The notes: generated from the letters alone by a model not told the origin. A stretch of DNA of 64,000 bases from Lithodes maja (GCA_037953745.1 JBAKBP010001575.1:87001-151000); one strand, 5' to 3'. Positions 10,798 through 21,210 are shown, counted from the stretch's first letter. Made by a program: numbers and translations.

Positions 10798-12079
10798 TGT
10801 GACGCCTCCCGGCGTTAACAGAATGGTTGCGTGGGGCATTGCAGCTCGCTAGCGCTCGCCAGGATGGGGGGATAGGCTACAGTTGTCCTAGAATGATCTG
10901 CTTTATTTCATTAGGGTCGTGTTGCCACAGACAGTCTAGAAATGGTCTTTGTTTTGGTCTGTGACCGCGCCTTATATTTTATATTCGCTATAATATAAAT
11001 GTTGCTTGTGTGGGAGGCGAGCAAGAGAGGGTGAGGGAGTACACCTGGCAGTGGGGTGAGCTATGACGCGGCTCGCTTGGGCGCTGACGGTGTTGGCGGC
11101 CGGGTGGTCAACTAGTCCCTTCCCGTCGCGGCCTCATGTTTTTTACCAGCTCAGAGCTTGCCTGACACGCGTATCGCCTACATCCTTTGCAATTCTGTCC
11201 CCCATACTCGCCACTTTGCCTACTATTTCTCTCTCTCGACTTCTCCTTTCTCATTCTCTAATCTTTATTAAACTCAACATCCCTTCTGGTTTCAGCATAG
11301 ACGTTCACCGTCGACCAGTCGTATTGTACGCGAAGCTCTCAGAGATTTCCATGTATTAGGCTTTATTGAGGTTTTTGAGAGACGGACTTTTCCGTATGTG
11401 TCCTCTCTCGGGAAGGTTGTAGACCGGTATATGTCTCCCTGGCAAGATGTTGAGTGATTCTGCTTGGTTATCTAAAGCTAGACTGGGGGTAAGGTTACTG
11501 TGTCGTTATCTCCGATGTGTGCAGTGTTAGCTAAGCCCTGCACGACATCGACAGGTACTGTGGGAGCCTAAGTTGTCTTCGGGTGGGTTTACTTTGCGAG
11601 CACAGCACTGTGGTGTGAGAGGGCCATAGCCTATCCCTCACAACATAGTGCTGCCTCTTTGTGTTGACTTCTGAGGGATCGCCAGGATAGAACTAGGTAC
11701 TAGAGACCTAGATTTATCAAGAGAGCATCCCCGTCATATAACGTAATCGTCATTATACCACCTCCGGACAATGTTAGGCTACGAGCCGCATGCTCGCCTA
11801 TTGTTGCCCTGCCTTGATACCCCAGCTAGACTTTATTAACTGAGCAGACACTGGTTAGAGATAAGCCCCCATTATTATATGTATGCAACATTATTATTCA
11901 CTGCACTTTTGAGCCAAGGTTGTTGTTGAGTTGCACAACCCTAGTAGGCTGTTGCGTTGTGTCACGAAGCATTTCTTTAGTTGTCGAGCATTACTACCTT
12001 TGCGCAGTCTTTATTATTCGCCTGCCTATTATTACTATATGTCCTAGTATTTATTGTGACCCGTATTCGGCATTATAAT

Positions 12080-13921
12080 TGTGACGCATGTCCAGTGTGA
12101 GCATGCTGTACAGAACGCCTAGTCATGCCCCACTCTCGCTAGGATCGTCAGGGCAGGAACTTTGGCTGTAGTCTATGTAGAGTTTCCTAACTTAGTTCAT
12201 GTGAGCCGTTGTACTATAAGTAATATGAATATGTATTTTGTTTTCATCTGAGTCAACGAGTTCTATTTTATATCATTAGTTATAAGTATTGTGTGTAAAA
12301 CTTATTTGTAATGATGGGAGAAGCAGCAGCCACCGTTGGGGGTCAGTGGGTGCGCCATGCGGGAGGTGGGCCTAACTCACTAGCACTCCCCCCCCTCCCC
12401 TCAGTGCTAGGAAAGCCTTTGTCTATCCCAGAGGAGAGAGAGAAATTACGTAATGATTGTCAGTGGGCGGTCCTTAGTAGTTCACGTTGGGCTCACTAGA
12501 GGGCCGAGTATAAAAAGGGAAGTCTAGCCATTTTTTGATCAGAACTCATTAGGCAGAGCGACTTCTCATTTCCCTTGCTAACTATATATATTCTTCTGAC
12601 TGATGTGAACTTTCTCTATTACCTTACATTCTTATCTCCTCTTTTCCCTACCCTTTTTAACTTCCATGGTCCCGTTGGTGCAGAGCTAGTCAGCCAACGT
12701 ATTATCGCTTGAGTTCTCACAAGATACTTGCCTATTTGATAGCCTATTTTGGAAGGGTTAACTTAGAATAGGATTGATTTATGTTTGTTGCACTTGTATA
12801 TGCATTTCCCTGTGTGTTACTATTATTATTCCTGTTTTCTGCTAGTCTAGGTAATGCTAGACTGGGGTAAGGCTTTTCTGTGTTACGAGTTGTTGTTTGA
12901 TGCAGTGGTTAAGCGATAAACCTGCATACTCGTTTCGGTTCAGTGAAGCCTAGGATGTCTTCGCGGCTGACTGTGTTGTGTTAATAATTTACAGTGCGTG
13001 AGGGCAAGAGCCTAACCACCCTGTATTTTATTAACAGTTTGTTTTTACTTTGTCAAGGAGCCGGGAGAAAACCAGATACAAGGGATCTGGATTTCTCAAA
13101 AGTGCACTTGTTAGTTTTAACGTAATACTTTAAACAGTTGTGAGGACTTCGCTAGGCTACGAGCCGTTTTTGCTCAGTCACTGCTACCTTTTGCCCACAG
13201 TACCCCAGCTAGACTTTACTCGATTAGTAGATACAGAATAGTATTGAAGCTTTCCTTATGTATGATATTGTTTATGCACTATTGATTTCATGTGTTGCAA
13301 GCTTGGCTACTTTAGTGATTAGTGGCCCACGAGCACAATCCGAGTAGGCTATTGCCGTTGCATTTGCGGAGTACTTCTTTTTAATGTTTGCCATTTACTA
13401 TTGCATCTTCTTTTAATTATTCTTATGCCAATTTAAACCTTTAATTGCCTGTATTTTGCTTATTGAATTACTGTTCAAAATCCGATACGTACTTCTTACG
13501 AGCATCCGAGAAGCATCTAACTTTTTTCAGAAGATTCTTTGCTCGATGCTTAAGGACTATTAATTAACGTAACGTAATAGTGCCGATCCGAAGTAGAGGG
13601 TGGAGGACTTCTTAAGTTCTTAGTCAAGGGTGGATTACTTCGGCTTCGGCCAACACTATTCTTTGGTGTTGTTGTTTCTTACTTCTTTGTTTGATTGTTG
13701 ACCAGACTAGAGAATTCCTGTCTCTTTATTAGTCTGTTGTTGAACACTAGTACCGAGTTCTTGTATACCCTGTTATAGCAGATTGAACTCTGGAGGGTAT
13801 TGGTGTTTTTTGTTCGGCTGGCAGTACTCAGGGGTTGGGATCGTGTGTTGCCGTTGTGGCAGCGAGCCGTACTCGAGTCCTGATTGAGAGCCCTTGTGTA
13901 CCCGAGTGCCAGGTTGTAATA
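12080..13921 (+). mobile_element. Gmr1-C solo LTR
   Basis: 1842-bp insertion starting TGTGACGCATGT and ending GGTTGTAATA, flanked by a 4-bp TAAT duplication. Its ends match the TGTGACG...GTAACA pattern of the other two Gmr1-like families (final ACA mutated to ATA), and internal words such as the block near 12940-12960 (AGCCTAGGATGTCTTCG) align with the Gmr1-A LTR (AGCCTAAGTTGTCTTCG). A TATA box, TATAAAAA, lies at 12509-12516. No internal region is present, so it is a solo LTR left by LTR-LTR recombination of a full element in the same orientation as its host LTR. Confidence 0.88.
12509..12516 (+). promoter_or_regulatory. TATA box of Gmr1-C LTR
   Basis: TATAAAAA preceded by GGGCCGAG, about 430 bp into the LTR. 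Transcription would be expected to start about 30 bp downstream, near the sequence GATCAGAACTCATT. Position and sequence are seen; activity is inferred. Confidence 0.6.
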
Positions 13922-14335
13922 TAATTGTTCAAGATTCTTTACGAACATCTTCCCAGCATCAGACTTATTTCAGAAGTTTCCAGTTGATGTTGCAGGACTA
14001 GCATTGCACTTTCTTTAATAAAGGAGTGCCACTTATTTGAGTATCTACCGTAACGCTAATTAATCACGTTAACTATCTTTTCTTTGTGTAACCTAATCGA
14101 GTAATCTTTTACTGTTTGAGAATAGGCTGTTTCATCGAGCGTCAGCCTAGTGTGTGTGCATCAGTTACCGAGTCATAGGATACCTCGTTGTCCAGGCACG
14201 ACTCAGGGCGGTAATGGTGTTTTGTTTTCCAGTGTTTAAGGCAGGGGTTGGATCTAGTGTTACCGTTGTTGCATTTTGCCATTATCTAGTCCAATGTTGA
14301 AGAGCCCTGTGTCTTTGAGAACCTGGATCGTAACA

Positions 14336-14443
14336 CAGTGTAGCAGCATGATCTATAAATTCAGACAGATTAGAGGTAAGCTTAGTAATCCCTCCCTTCT
14401 TGGCAGCCCTGAACCGCCGCAATGACTTTATTTTCTCCTCCAT
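14336..14443 (-). pseudogene. BEL-1 gag, N-terminal part
   Basis: First 36 codons of BEL-1 gag, cut off by Gmr1-A. The start codon is the CAT at 14441-14443 read on the minus strand; the same start and protein beginning occur intact in BEL-2 at 39647. The frame continues at 2811 downward once Gmr1-A and one CAGT copy are ignored. Confidence 0.88.
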
Positions 14444-15218
14444 TCTTAAATATTTACGGTAACTAAAGCATAAGGAACAACAATACTAATCGTCACTATA
14501 GGCTAACCTATTCTAATCTATTCTAAGCCTAGGCTAACCTACTTACATTGATGACGACAGCAACCAAGCAAATTGAAGCATGCAGATCGCGTGCCCCCTG
14601 TGAGTTTCCAAATGATCAAAGAAAAGGAAATTTACCCTATGTCATATTACTCTACTTTACAATATTTACTTTACTATATTCAATTTTAATAAATTACAAA
14701 GAAAAAGAAAGAAGGATCAAGACTCCTCTGAAGGAGGAACAGCCGCAGCCGTCGTCCTAGTCTTTAGATCTAGCCTATTGCAACGACTGCTCCTCCTCGG
14801 CCCCGTCCTTCTCCTCAAAGAAGGCTCACGCTCTGTCTAATAGCCTATCTAACACCTTCCGGCTCCCTGGCGCATCTAACCCAGGCTGAGGTCTGCCTGA
14901 CAATGTCCACCCTTGCCCCTGGTTTATAGATCTGCTTAACAAAAAAAGCAGGGCACTGCACTGGACGATCCAGCGGAAAATCCCGTACATAGGAATGGCC
15001 GAAGAAGGCCACCTTTCTCAAAGGCACAGGGTAATGACCGGACGATGGCACAAACTCTTGGCCAACGCCCCCTGCCCTTGCAGCTTTCCCCGGTGCGCCC
15101 CTCGGCATATGTCCACTGGATCGCCCAGCTCTACACAAGGGCAGACAAGTCAGGCTTAATACCCTCCCAATCACTATCAATATATAACAGATGGCCCAGT
15201 ATCCTGGTCACGGCACCA
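14444..15218 (-). other. BEL-1 leader and primer binding site
   Basis: Noncoding leader of about 775 bp between the 5' LTR and gag, matching the BEL-2 leader at 38936-39646. The primer binding site is at 15218-15201 on the minus strand: TGGTGCCGTGACCAGGAT, beginning with TGG as required for a tRNA CCA end. Open frames here are incidental; none is shared in frame with BEL-2. Confidence 0.8.
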
Positions 15219-15769
15219 ATTATATCCTGTTTATTATTCCTAGGGGGTAGAGAAGAAACGGATATAAATTAAATAACTAAACCTGGAAAGATGAATTGGC
15301 CTAGGCTATAAATATGATACCGGTCGGCGTTGGACTTACGTGTTAAATTGTATATGTAGGCTATCTGTGGTAGTCCCAGTAATATCTATGAAGTACTTCT
15401 AGTATTAAAGGAACTTAGCTGTGATGCAAAGAGTGTAGGTTAGGTGATGGACATGTCGATAGGTGAAGATCAGTGAAGTTCTGTTGTTATGTGGCAGCAA
15501 CTGGTGGTTTGTTGTGAGCGGGACGAAGTCTCTGTGTGAAGTGTACTGAGATTCCCTTTAATCGTAACAATATAAAATATATTTAAGGGTTCTATATTGT
15601 CCCCCATGATTAAATAATAAGGGAAAATAAATTAAGATATAATTGGTGCAACCACAGTAATATTTATCTACAAAGATAAATAAAGTAATGCGTATAAACA
15701 AAAAGGAACCAGCTGTCGTGAACCAGGAAATTCAAACTACGGTATATATACCAGCTAGGATTCACGACA
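15219..15769 (-). repeat. BEL-1 5' LTR
   Basis: About 551 bp, minus orientation, starting TGTCGTGAATCC at 15769. The same LTR starts BEL-2 at 38377. Its first 56 bp form an inverted repeat (TGTCGTGAA with TTCACGACA) around the palindrome GGTATATATACC, which may double as the TATA region. The exact 3' end is uncertain by about four bases because the LTR ends just before TAAT-TGG. Confidence 0.85.
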
Positions 15770-16131
15770 TAGCCAAACCAAACCTACCTTACCTAACCTA
15801 ACCAAACCAACCTAACCTAACCTAGTAACCCTTGACTACCAGTTGTGATGTTGTTATTTCATCTCCCTTATAATGGATTGGAGGCGGTAATGACATTTTA
15901 TACAATTGAAGTATGGCCTATTATAAACATATAGGATACATAAGAATATATGGGCTTTATGACTGGGCGGTCCTAGATTTAAACCCAAACTGGTCACCTT
16001 TTCCGTAATCCCCGGGCTTTGAGATAGGTCTTACTGTAGCTTAGGAAGAACATCTCACCTGGTCGACATCGTGGACATTAAGGGGGAAGAGTTTATTTAA
16101 TAGTTTATTTAGTTATTTATTAATTATTGTT
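15770..16131. other. host intergenic/intronic DNA with CCTAA words
   Basis: Flank of BEL-1. Positions 15781-15826 are dominated by ACCTAACC-like words (complement of the arthropod telomeric TTAGG), but imperfect and short. A 42-bp near copy of a cadherin exon end and its splice donor lies at 16040-16081. No coding region seen. Confidence 0.5.
16040..16081 (-). repeat. partial duplicate of cadherin exon 3' end and donor
   Basis: 42 bp matching 16715-16756 at all but 4 positions, including the last about 22 exon bases, the CAG/GTGAGA splice donor and the first intron bases. Upstream (minus strand) it turns AT-rich with no cadherin frame, so it is a fragment and not a full exon. Confidence 0.65.
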
Positions 16132-16135
16132 TTAA

Positions 16136-16430
16136 CCCTCTCCGTCTCATATGACGCTACCGCATCATTTGACGGTTCCACCCAAAACTATCAAATGACG
16201 CTACCACGTTATATGAGCCTAGTGAAATAGCTCAATAATAAGTTATATGACGCTTCTGCGTCATTTTGAGCTCAGTAAGTTAGGTAAGTTAGATCATAAT
16301 CTGTTGATTGATGGCAACCCAAAATTCCTCCGACTCCTAACCGTCCCTCTGTGTGAGAAAGACTGTTGTGGGGGAAATACCGGGCGGTCTGCCAACCCTT
16401 CAGTAAGTTAATATATCCTGTCTGAGGGGG
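16136..16430. mobile_element. TTAA-flanked miniature element (piggyBac-like)
   Basis: 295 bp between TTAA at 16132-16135 and TTAA at 16431-16434. Both ends start TTAACCC: the left reads CCCTCTCCGTCTCATAT and the right, on the other strand, CCCCCTCAGACAGGATAT, giving an imperfect terminal inverted repeat. Inside are repeated ATGACGCT/CTACCGC words. No coding capacity. TTAA target duplication with CCC ends is the piggyBac hallmark; the assignment rests on ends only. Confidence 0.5.
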
Positions 16431-16733
16431 TTAACTTCCACCCTAGACCTCCATCATTCACCTGTACATTTTTCGGGAGAAAAATGTCCTGGCCGTAGGC
16501 TGGTTTCTAGAAAGTTACAGGCTCGCTATTGCTCGCCAGGAAAGAAACTGCACCTAAATGGCACGAAATGTATTGATATTGATATATACTGTAAATGGGA
16601 CAAAAGGTCTAAACATCTCATAACGAATGGGACTAAGCATGTGGGAGAAAGGGTTCAGAAAAAGCAACTATCTCCCCCTGAAACATGTGACGATGTGTGT
16701 TGGAGTTTGGGCATCTTAGGAAGGACATCTCAC

Positions 16734-16973
16734 CTGGTCAATATCGTGGGCATTAAACGTGACAAGGTGTGTCGGTGTTTGGGCATCTTCGGGCAGGGTA
16801 AGGGAAGCCTGGGCCGGGTCGGACACAATGGTGGGTGGGCGGGCTTGTAGGGACCGAGCGGTGTGGGCGTAGGTGGCCCAGGTGAACACGGGAGGGTTGT
16901 CATTAAGGTCGGTAATTTGTAGAAACACCCAGGTAGAGGCCACACGGGTTGGGTCCTCAAAACCTTCTTCACC
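16734..16973 (-). CDS. cadherin-repeat protein, exon 3 of 3 visible
   Basis: 240-bp exon (80 codons, phase 0 at both ends) of a cell-surface cadherin. Acceptor CAG at 16976-16974 and donor CAG/GTGAGA at 16734/16733 are both present on the minus strand. The protein begins GEEGFEDPTR, then WVFLQITDLNDNPPVF, the canonical calcium-binding DxNDNxPxF linker that ends one cadherin repeat, and runs through the start of the next repeat to DAHDIDQ-like residues (a DxD calcium-site motif). The exon joins in frame to the one at 19044-19208. The polypyrimidine tract at the acceptor is weak. A host gene: no repeat family here shares it. Confidence 0.82.
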
Positions 16974-17553
16974 CTGGTTATATTATATTAATATATTTAT
17001 CATTACTTTTATTATTATTTATATTATAAATATTAGTATGTAAAACTTGCAAAACAAACAAGCCAAAACAGGAGCCGCACAATATAAAGACAACAAAACT
17101 TATCAAAATAACGATGTGAAATAATGCATTGAAGATTTAACAAAACAATATTATGAAATAAAGAAAACACACAAAACCATCACATTGAATGTAGGCCTAA
17201 ATATATAATAGTAACAGTAAATCTCCTTTAATCCAAAAATCATGAGTCTTTTGAAATTTTGGCTAAGGTATTTTTATGTAGCTAGATACGTGTACAAATA
17301 TACTGTTCTCAATGCAATTAATACCATTTATAGGCTGTTTTAGCTTCAAAATATCAGCTAATTTAAGCTCTGTCTACTTCAGATGGGCTACATTGATGCA
17401 ATTAAATACTCAGATGTGTAAAATGGTGAACATTAGTGAAAAATACGAATAGCAATAGGTTTGATGTTTTTGGATATTTGAATGTTGGATTTAAAGGAGT
17501 GTTACTGTATATGAATGAATAACTAATTTGCCCTGTTAGTACCAGTGACGTTT

Positions 17554-17635
17554 CTTAGGTTATATTCTAGCTATACTTAGACAGTATTATGCAGCTTAGG
17601 TTATATTCTAGCTATACTTAGACAGTATTATGCAG
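17554..17635. repeat. 41-bp perfect tandem duplication
   Basis: Unit starting CTTAGGTTATATTCTAGC occurs twice head to tail with no difference seen. It lies in the cadherin intron; a recent local duplication. Confidence 0.9.
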
Positions 17636-17931
17636 CTTAGGAAGGATCAGTGGTAGGTAAATGAGTTGATCGAAATAGTTTGGAGCCTTATTATTGCTAG
17701 AAGTCTTTCCTAAACTGAATAAGATCGATTGATAGTAGCCAATGTAAACTAAACAAGATATTGACAGTACTGAAGGGGTTAGAGAGATGTTGTAGATGCA
17801 GTTAACGCAGCTCTTTACGCCGTACAGTCCCTTGATTGACAAGGCTAGGTCGTGTCGTTGTTGCAAGGATTTTACGGGACATTTGCCACAAATTGCTAGA
17901 CCGAACTGCCCAAACTCTTGCCGTTTGCCAA

Positions 17932-18003
17932 TGACACGGCGTGGGATCGAACTGCCGACCCTTCAATCAGCAGCCAGACGCGCTACTGACCATGCCACGG
18001 CCA
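17932..18003 (-). repeat. tRNA-derived SINE head
   Basis: On the minus strand an A-box-like TGGCATGGTCAGTAGC and a B box GTTCGATCC, 50 bp apart, inside a tRNA-length segment bounded by GGCCGTGG and CACGCCGTG. The anticodon arm does not pair well, so it is a SINE or pseudo-tRNA in the cadherin intron. Confidence 0.6.
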
Positions 18004-18337
18004 ATGGCGTAAATATTAATAAAATAAAGTTCCAATATGTTATGTTTTATATGTTAATCTTCGTATGTTTTACTTAGTATCTTCTTTCTCTCTCTTTAAC
18101 ACATACTTCTAGGTACCTTTACAGGATATAGTTTCTGAAGTTATATTCCCCATATTAATATATTGCAAAATATATTAAGTTGATCTATAACGATCTCCAG
18201 GGAATTTAAATATTTCTTAATACCTGGCAACATTAGAAAAACCCTTATTAGTGTGGGAATATCATCAATTTAAATAGAATGACAACTTCTGTGGACAAAT
18301 CACTGATTTTATCTCAATGTTTATGGATTGTAATGTA

Positions 18338-18648
18338 TGTATGGTGGTGTAGTGGTTTAGATGCTTATGTTCTGGGTGTGGTGTCACGAGTTCGAATCCC
18401 GGGAGGACCATATGCTTTCATTAGTTTATTTAATTACATTGGGGTTTGTAATGGATGATTAATGTCTATGGGTTCAGGAGCTAATGTCTAGCGAGGCAGA
18501 TCCTTAGTGATCTTGGCCCCATTCATTGTTCTTTCCTCTCACTAAAACATTAGGTTTTCCATAATGCAGTTGGGTCTGAGCATATGATTAGATTGATGTC
18601 TAAAATTCGAAAATGGATATTAATCGTGATCGTGTCTTCAACCTTTAA
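18338..18648 (+). repeat. tRNA-derived SINE, copy 1
   Basis: A tRNA-like head with A box (TGGTGTAGTGGTTTAG) and B box (GAGTTCGAATCCCGG) is followed by a body starting ATATGCTTTCATTAGTTTA and a block AGCGAGGCAGATCCTTAG. The same head and body recur at 18649 and, on the minus strand, at 61558-61849, so it is an interspersed family. Confidence 0.75.
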
Positions 18649-18784
18649 CTGTGTTGATGGTGTAATGGCTTAGATGCTTACAGTATGTCCTGGGTGTGGT
18701 GTCCAGAGTTCGAATCCTGGGAGGACCATATGCTTTCATTAGTTTATTCAAGTACATTGGGGTTTGTAATGGATGATTAATGTT
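18649..18784 (+). repeat. tRNA-derived SINE, copy 2 (truncated)
   Basis: Second head (TTGATGGTGTAATGGCTTAG; B box GAGTTCGAATCCTGG) and the first part of the body, ending near TGGATGATTAATG. It directly follows copy 1, giving a head-body-head-body arrangement also seen at 61558-61849. A short CATA repeat follows at about 18808-18826. Confidence 0.72.
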
Positions 18785-19043
18785 AAGAATGGGGTGTTCC
18801 TTAATACATACATACATACATACATTAAAGACTATGATCTATACGTGAGTAGATCAGTCTTTTTATCACCTTATAGCAGCATTTCAGGCAGCTCGGTTTT
18901 TGGCGTTCCTCCTAGTCAGTCCTTTGGCTGCGAATTTATACCACTTGATCCCACGTCTTTCTTGGTCCCAATGCTTATAGTCTACTATCCTATTTCATCC
19001 TGTTCAGTCTTAATTCTGCCCACTTTACAAACAAAATCTTTAC

Positions 19044-19208
19044 CTGATCTGTAACGAGGACTTGAAACTTGAACTCTCTCCGGTGTCGTGGGTCCTCATA
19101 GTCCAATGGTAGCGCGGCCGTCACCTCCCCCACCACCAGACCCAACTCTTCATCCTCCCCCGCCTCTACACTGAACATCTCCCACCCGGGGCCACTACCC
19201 TCCACGAC
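19044..19208 (-). CDS. cadherin-repeat protein, exon 2 of 3 visible
   Basis: 165-bp exon (55 codons, phase 0 both ends), with acceptor TGTCCCAG before 19208 and donor CAG/GTAAAG after 19044 on the minus strand. It encodes the middle of a cadherin repeat, including LDYEDPRHRREFKFQVLVTD, the conserved L-D-Y/R-E ... V-x-A/V-x-D pattern. Together with exons 1 and 3 it completes one full extracellular cadherin repeat of ordinary length. The family member cannot be named from three exons; a neural-cadherin or other large arthropod cadherin is possible. Confidence 0.82.
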
Positions 19209-19297
19209 CTGGGACACAGAACCATGTAGCTACAGTCAACCTCCTTTCTTTAAAGTAAATGGGGGCAGATTCTGTCCACTAGTGTAAAATGTGTATG

Positions 19298-19356
<59 letters not shown>
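19298..19356. repeat. (TA)n microsatellite
   Basis: About 59 bp of uninterrupted TA, in the cadherin intron next to the exon at 19044-19208. Confidence 0.95.
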
Positions 19357-19357
<1 letters not shown>

Positions 19358-20114
19358 TGTATATATCTACTGTAAGTGAGTAAACAGCTCAATAGGTGGC
19401 GTTTTAAAATTTTGAAAAAAAGAGGTGTCTCAGATAATGAGATGAGACAGTGAAACAGCGGTGATGCAGCTGCGATAAGTTAGGGTTGCAACGGGCCTCG
19501 AGGAGACAATCAGTTATCGTAGATATACAAAGGTAAGACCACAAACGAGCCGCTTACAACACTCAAACTGTCTCAATGTTTCACTCGCCATCTGGAATAA
19601 GACCTACTGACTTCACTGTGTTGAGTGGCTGAATATACAAGCTGTAAGCCTATTTCCGGAGGTGGAGTGGAACATAGGAATAAAGACAAAAATATTAAAG
19701 TTTTGGCTAGAAATAATCAGTAATAGCACAAAGTGTCTTCTTGAAAATTACCATAAAATTGGTGTGTGACACAAATGACACAGATACCTGGAGCCTTCCC
19801 TTCCTTCAGCCAACCTTTAGGCTTTATTACCTTATCAAAACAGGATAGATCATCATAAACTGGTGGATCATTTACATATTGGTGATGATTCGTTGGATGA
19901 AGCTGTCTACTAGGGAGATAAACTATATACAGTAAAATTGCTATAAATACTCAGTTCAGCTGGCTCTACATCCATCATCATTCATCAGAATGAAACAGTC
20001 AATACATTAAATATATAGTATTATGCTTTATAATTATTAATTATAATTAGCATAAACAGTACATATCCAATGAGGAAATGTTGTAAATGGATAAAGTATT
20101 TATTTTTCTGTTAC

Positions 20115-20278
20115 CCTGAAGGCCATGCGGTTAGTGACGTCCGGATCTATGACAGGCAAGGTGGCTAAAACCTGACCCTTTTCCTGTGTCTCACTCGTTG
20201 CCACCCGGTACATCTCCAGTGAAAACGTTGGCACCACATCGTTCACATCACCCACCAGAACCACCACCGTCCCTGTTC
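20115..20278 (-). CDS. cadherin-repeat protein, exon 1 of 3 visible
   Basis: 164-bp exon: two bases finishing a codon, then 54 codons. The acceptor is TTTATTTCTAG before 20278 and the donor AGG/GTAACA after 20115, minus strand. It contains VLVGDVNDVVPTFS, a slightly degenerate DxND linker closing the previous repeat, and then VLATLPVIDPDVTNRMAFR at the start of the repeat continued in the next exon. Two or more upstream repeats are expected toward higher coordinates, but the sequence from about 21211 on is transposon DNA and no further exon is visible. Confidence 0.8.
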
Positions 20279-20868
20279 CTAGAAATAAAAGTGTATAGTT
20301 GTAGAAAGAAAAAAAAGTAGATTTGAAAGAAAAGCCATTGTAGGATCACCTAATGTCAAAGAAATGTAAGTCACCACTGCATTAAAGTCACCATCATTGA
20401 TATGTATACTGTCTCTGGATGGGACATCTGCTCATTTCAGAGCCCGAAACTTTGTCGCCACTGCAGGGGGCAAAACTAAACCTGACTTACCACACGCGAG
20501 AGAAGTTCACCAGACCAGCCCATCCTAACCCTTTTAGTGGTCTCGCCTTTCTTTACTTTATTCTGACTATGGTTAAACGATTAAAGTCAATTTAAAAGGC
20601 ATGTGTGAGAGTAAAGTGGAATGCTGAAAGTCCGTAACACAGACCTAAGGGAGCCGATGGCCGTAGCCGCTATGCCTCTCTACATCGCGCTTCATCGCGA
20701 ATTTATTTTGATCCATTTTTACTGAATATTATTGCATTGGGTAAAGTTAGGTGTTAGGTTGGTTAGGTTAATTAAATCAATACCATTAAGAAAATATACA
20801 TCGAAATAGAATAATGAATAAGCGTGAATGTTAAGGTATAGTGACTGCTGCCATGGCCTCCCCCAGTC

Positions 20869-21120
20869 ATTGGCAAAGTCTATGTGTGTTTATATTACAT
20901 TCTCCAGTGAATATAGTAGGACTCAAATCGTGATAACAATAATGTAAACATGTAATATATGGGAAATTACTACTTTCATAGGTAGAACCATAAACAGAAC
21001 AATACTCCTTACATTGGCAAAGTTTATGAGTGTTAATAGTGCATTTTCTAGCAAATAGTATGCTTCAAATCCTGATAACATCAATTTAAACATTTAATAT
21101 TTTGGAAATTACTACTTTTC
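20869..21120. repeat. degenerate tandem repeat, period about 143 bp
   Basis: A block starting CATTGGCAAAGTCTATG (20869) and ending GGAAATTACTACTTTC recurs diverged from about 21012 to 21120. Two copies; no coding potential seen. Confidence 0.7.
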
Positions 21121-21210
21121 ACGGCTCTGTGTAGAGAACCGTGTGCATTTGTTTTGTTGGCGGTCATATTTTTTGGGCCTGTCTAGTAGACGACGGCAGC
21201 CGCACAAACT

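Larger units (their letters stand above)
2812..14335 (+). mobile_element. Gmr1-A: Ty3/Gypsy-like element with integrase before RT
   Basis: Complete LTR retrotransposon of 11524 bp inserted antisense in BEL-1 gag. The 5' LTR is 2812-4503 and the 3' LTR is 10798-14335, the latter containing a nested solo LTR. LTR ends are TGTGACG...GTAACA, and a 4-bp CAGT duplication lies at 2808-2811 and 14336-14339. Removing the nested solo LTR plus its 4-bp duplication leaves a 3' LTR of 1692 bp, exactly the length of the 5' LTR, which confirms all boundaries. The coding order is gag, protease, integrase, RT, RNase H, the Copia-like order known for the Gmr1 group of Ty3/Gypsy elements. By eye the LTRs differ at about 20 sites (about 1%), mostly transitions. 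One frameshift and one nonsense codon interrupt gag-pol, so this copy is not autonomous. Confidence 0.93.
10798..14335 (+). repeat. Gmr1-A 3' LTR, interrupted
   Basis: Same LTR as 2812-4503, in two pieces: 10798-12079 and 13922-14335, split by the Gmr1-C solo LTR at 12080-13921. TAAT is duplicated at the break (12076-12079 and 13922-13925). The LTR ends GGATCGTAACA at 14335, and the sequence then returns to BEL-1 gag with the CAGT duplication. Confidence 0.93.

Noticed and set aside
14845..15180. 111-codon ORF in the BEL-1 leader as an upstream gene
   Set aside because: The matching BEL-2 leader does not keep this frame.
16641..16850. plus-strand ORF over the cadherin exon
   Set aside because: Antisense shadow of the exon; the minus strand has splice sites and the DxNDNxPxF motif.
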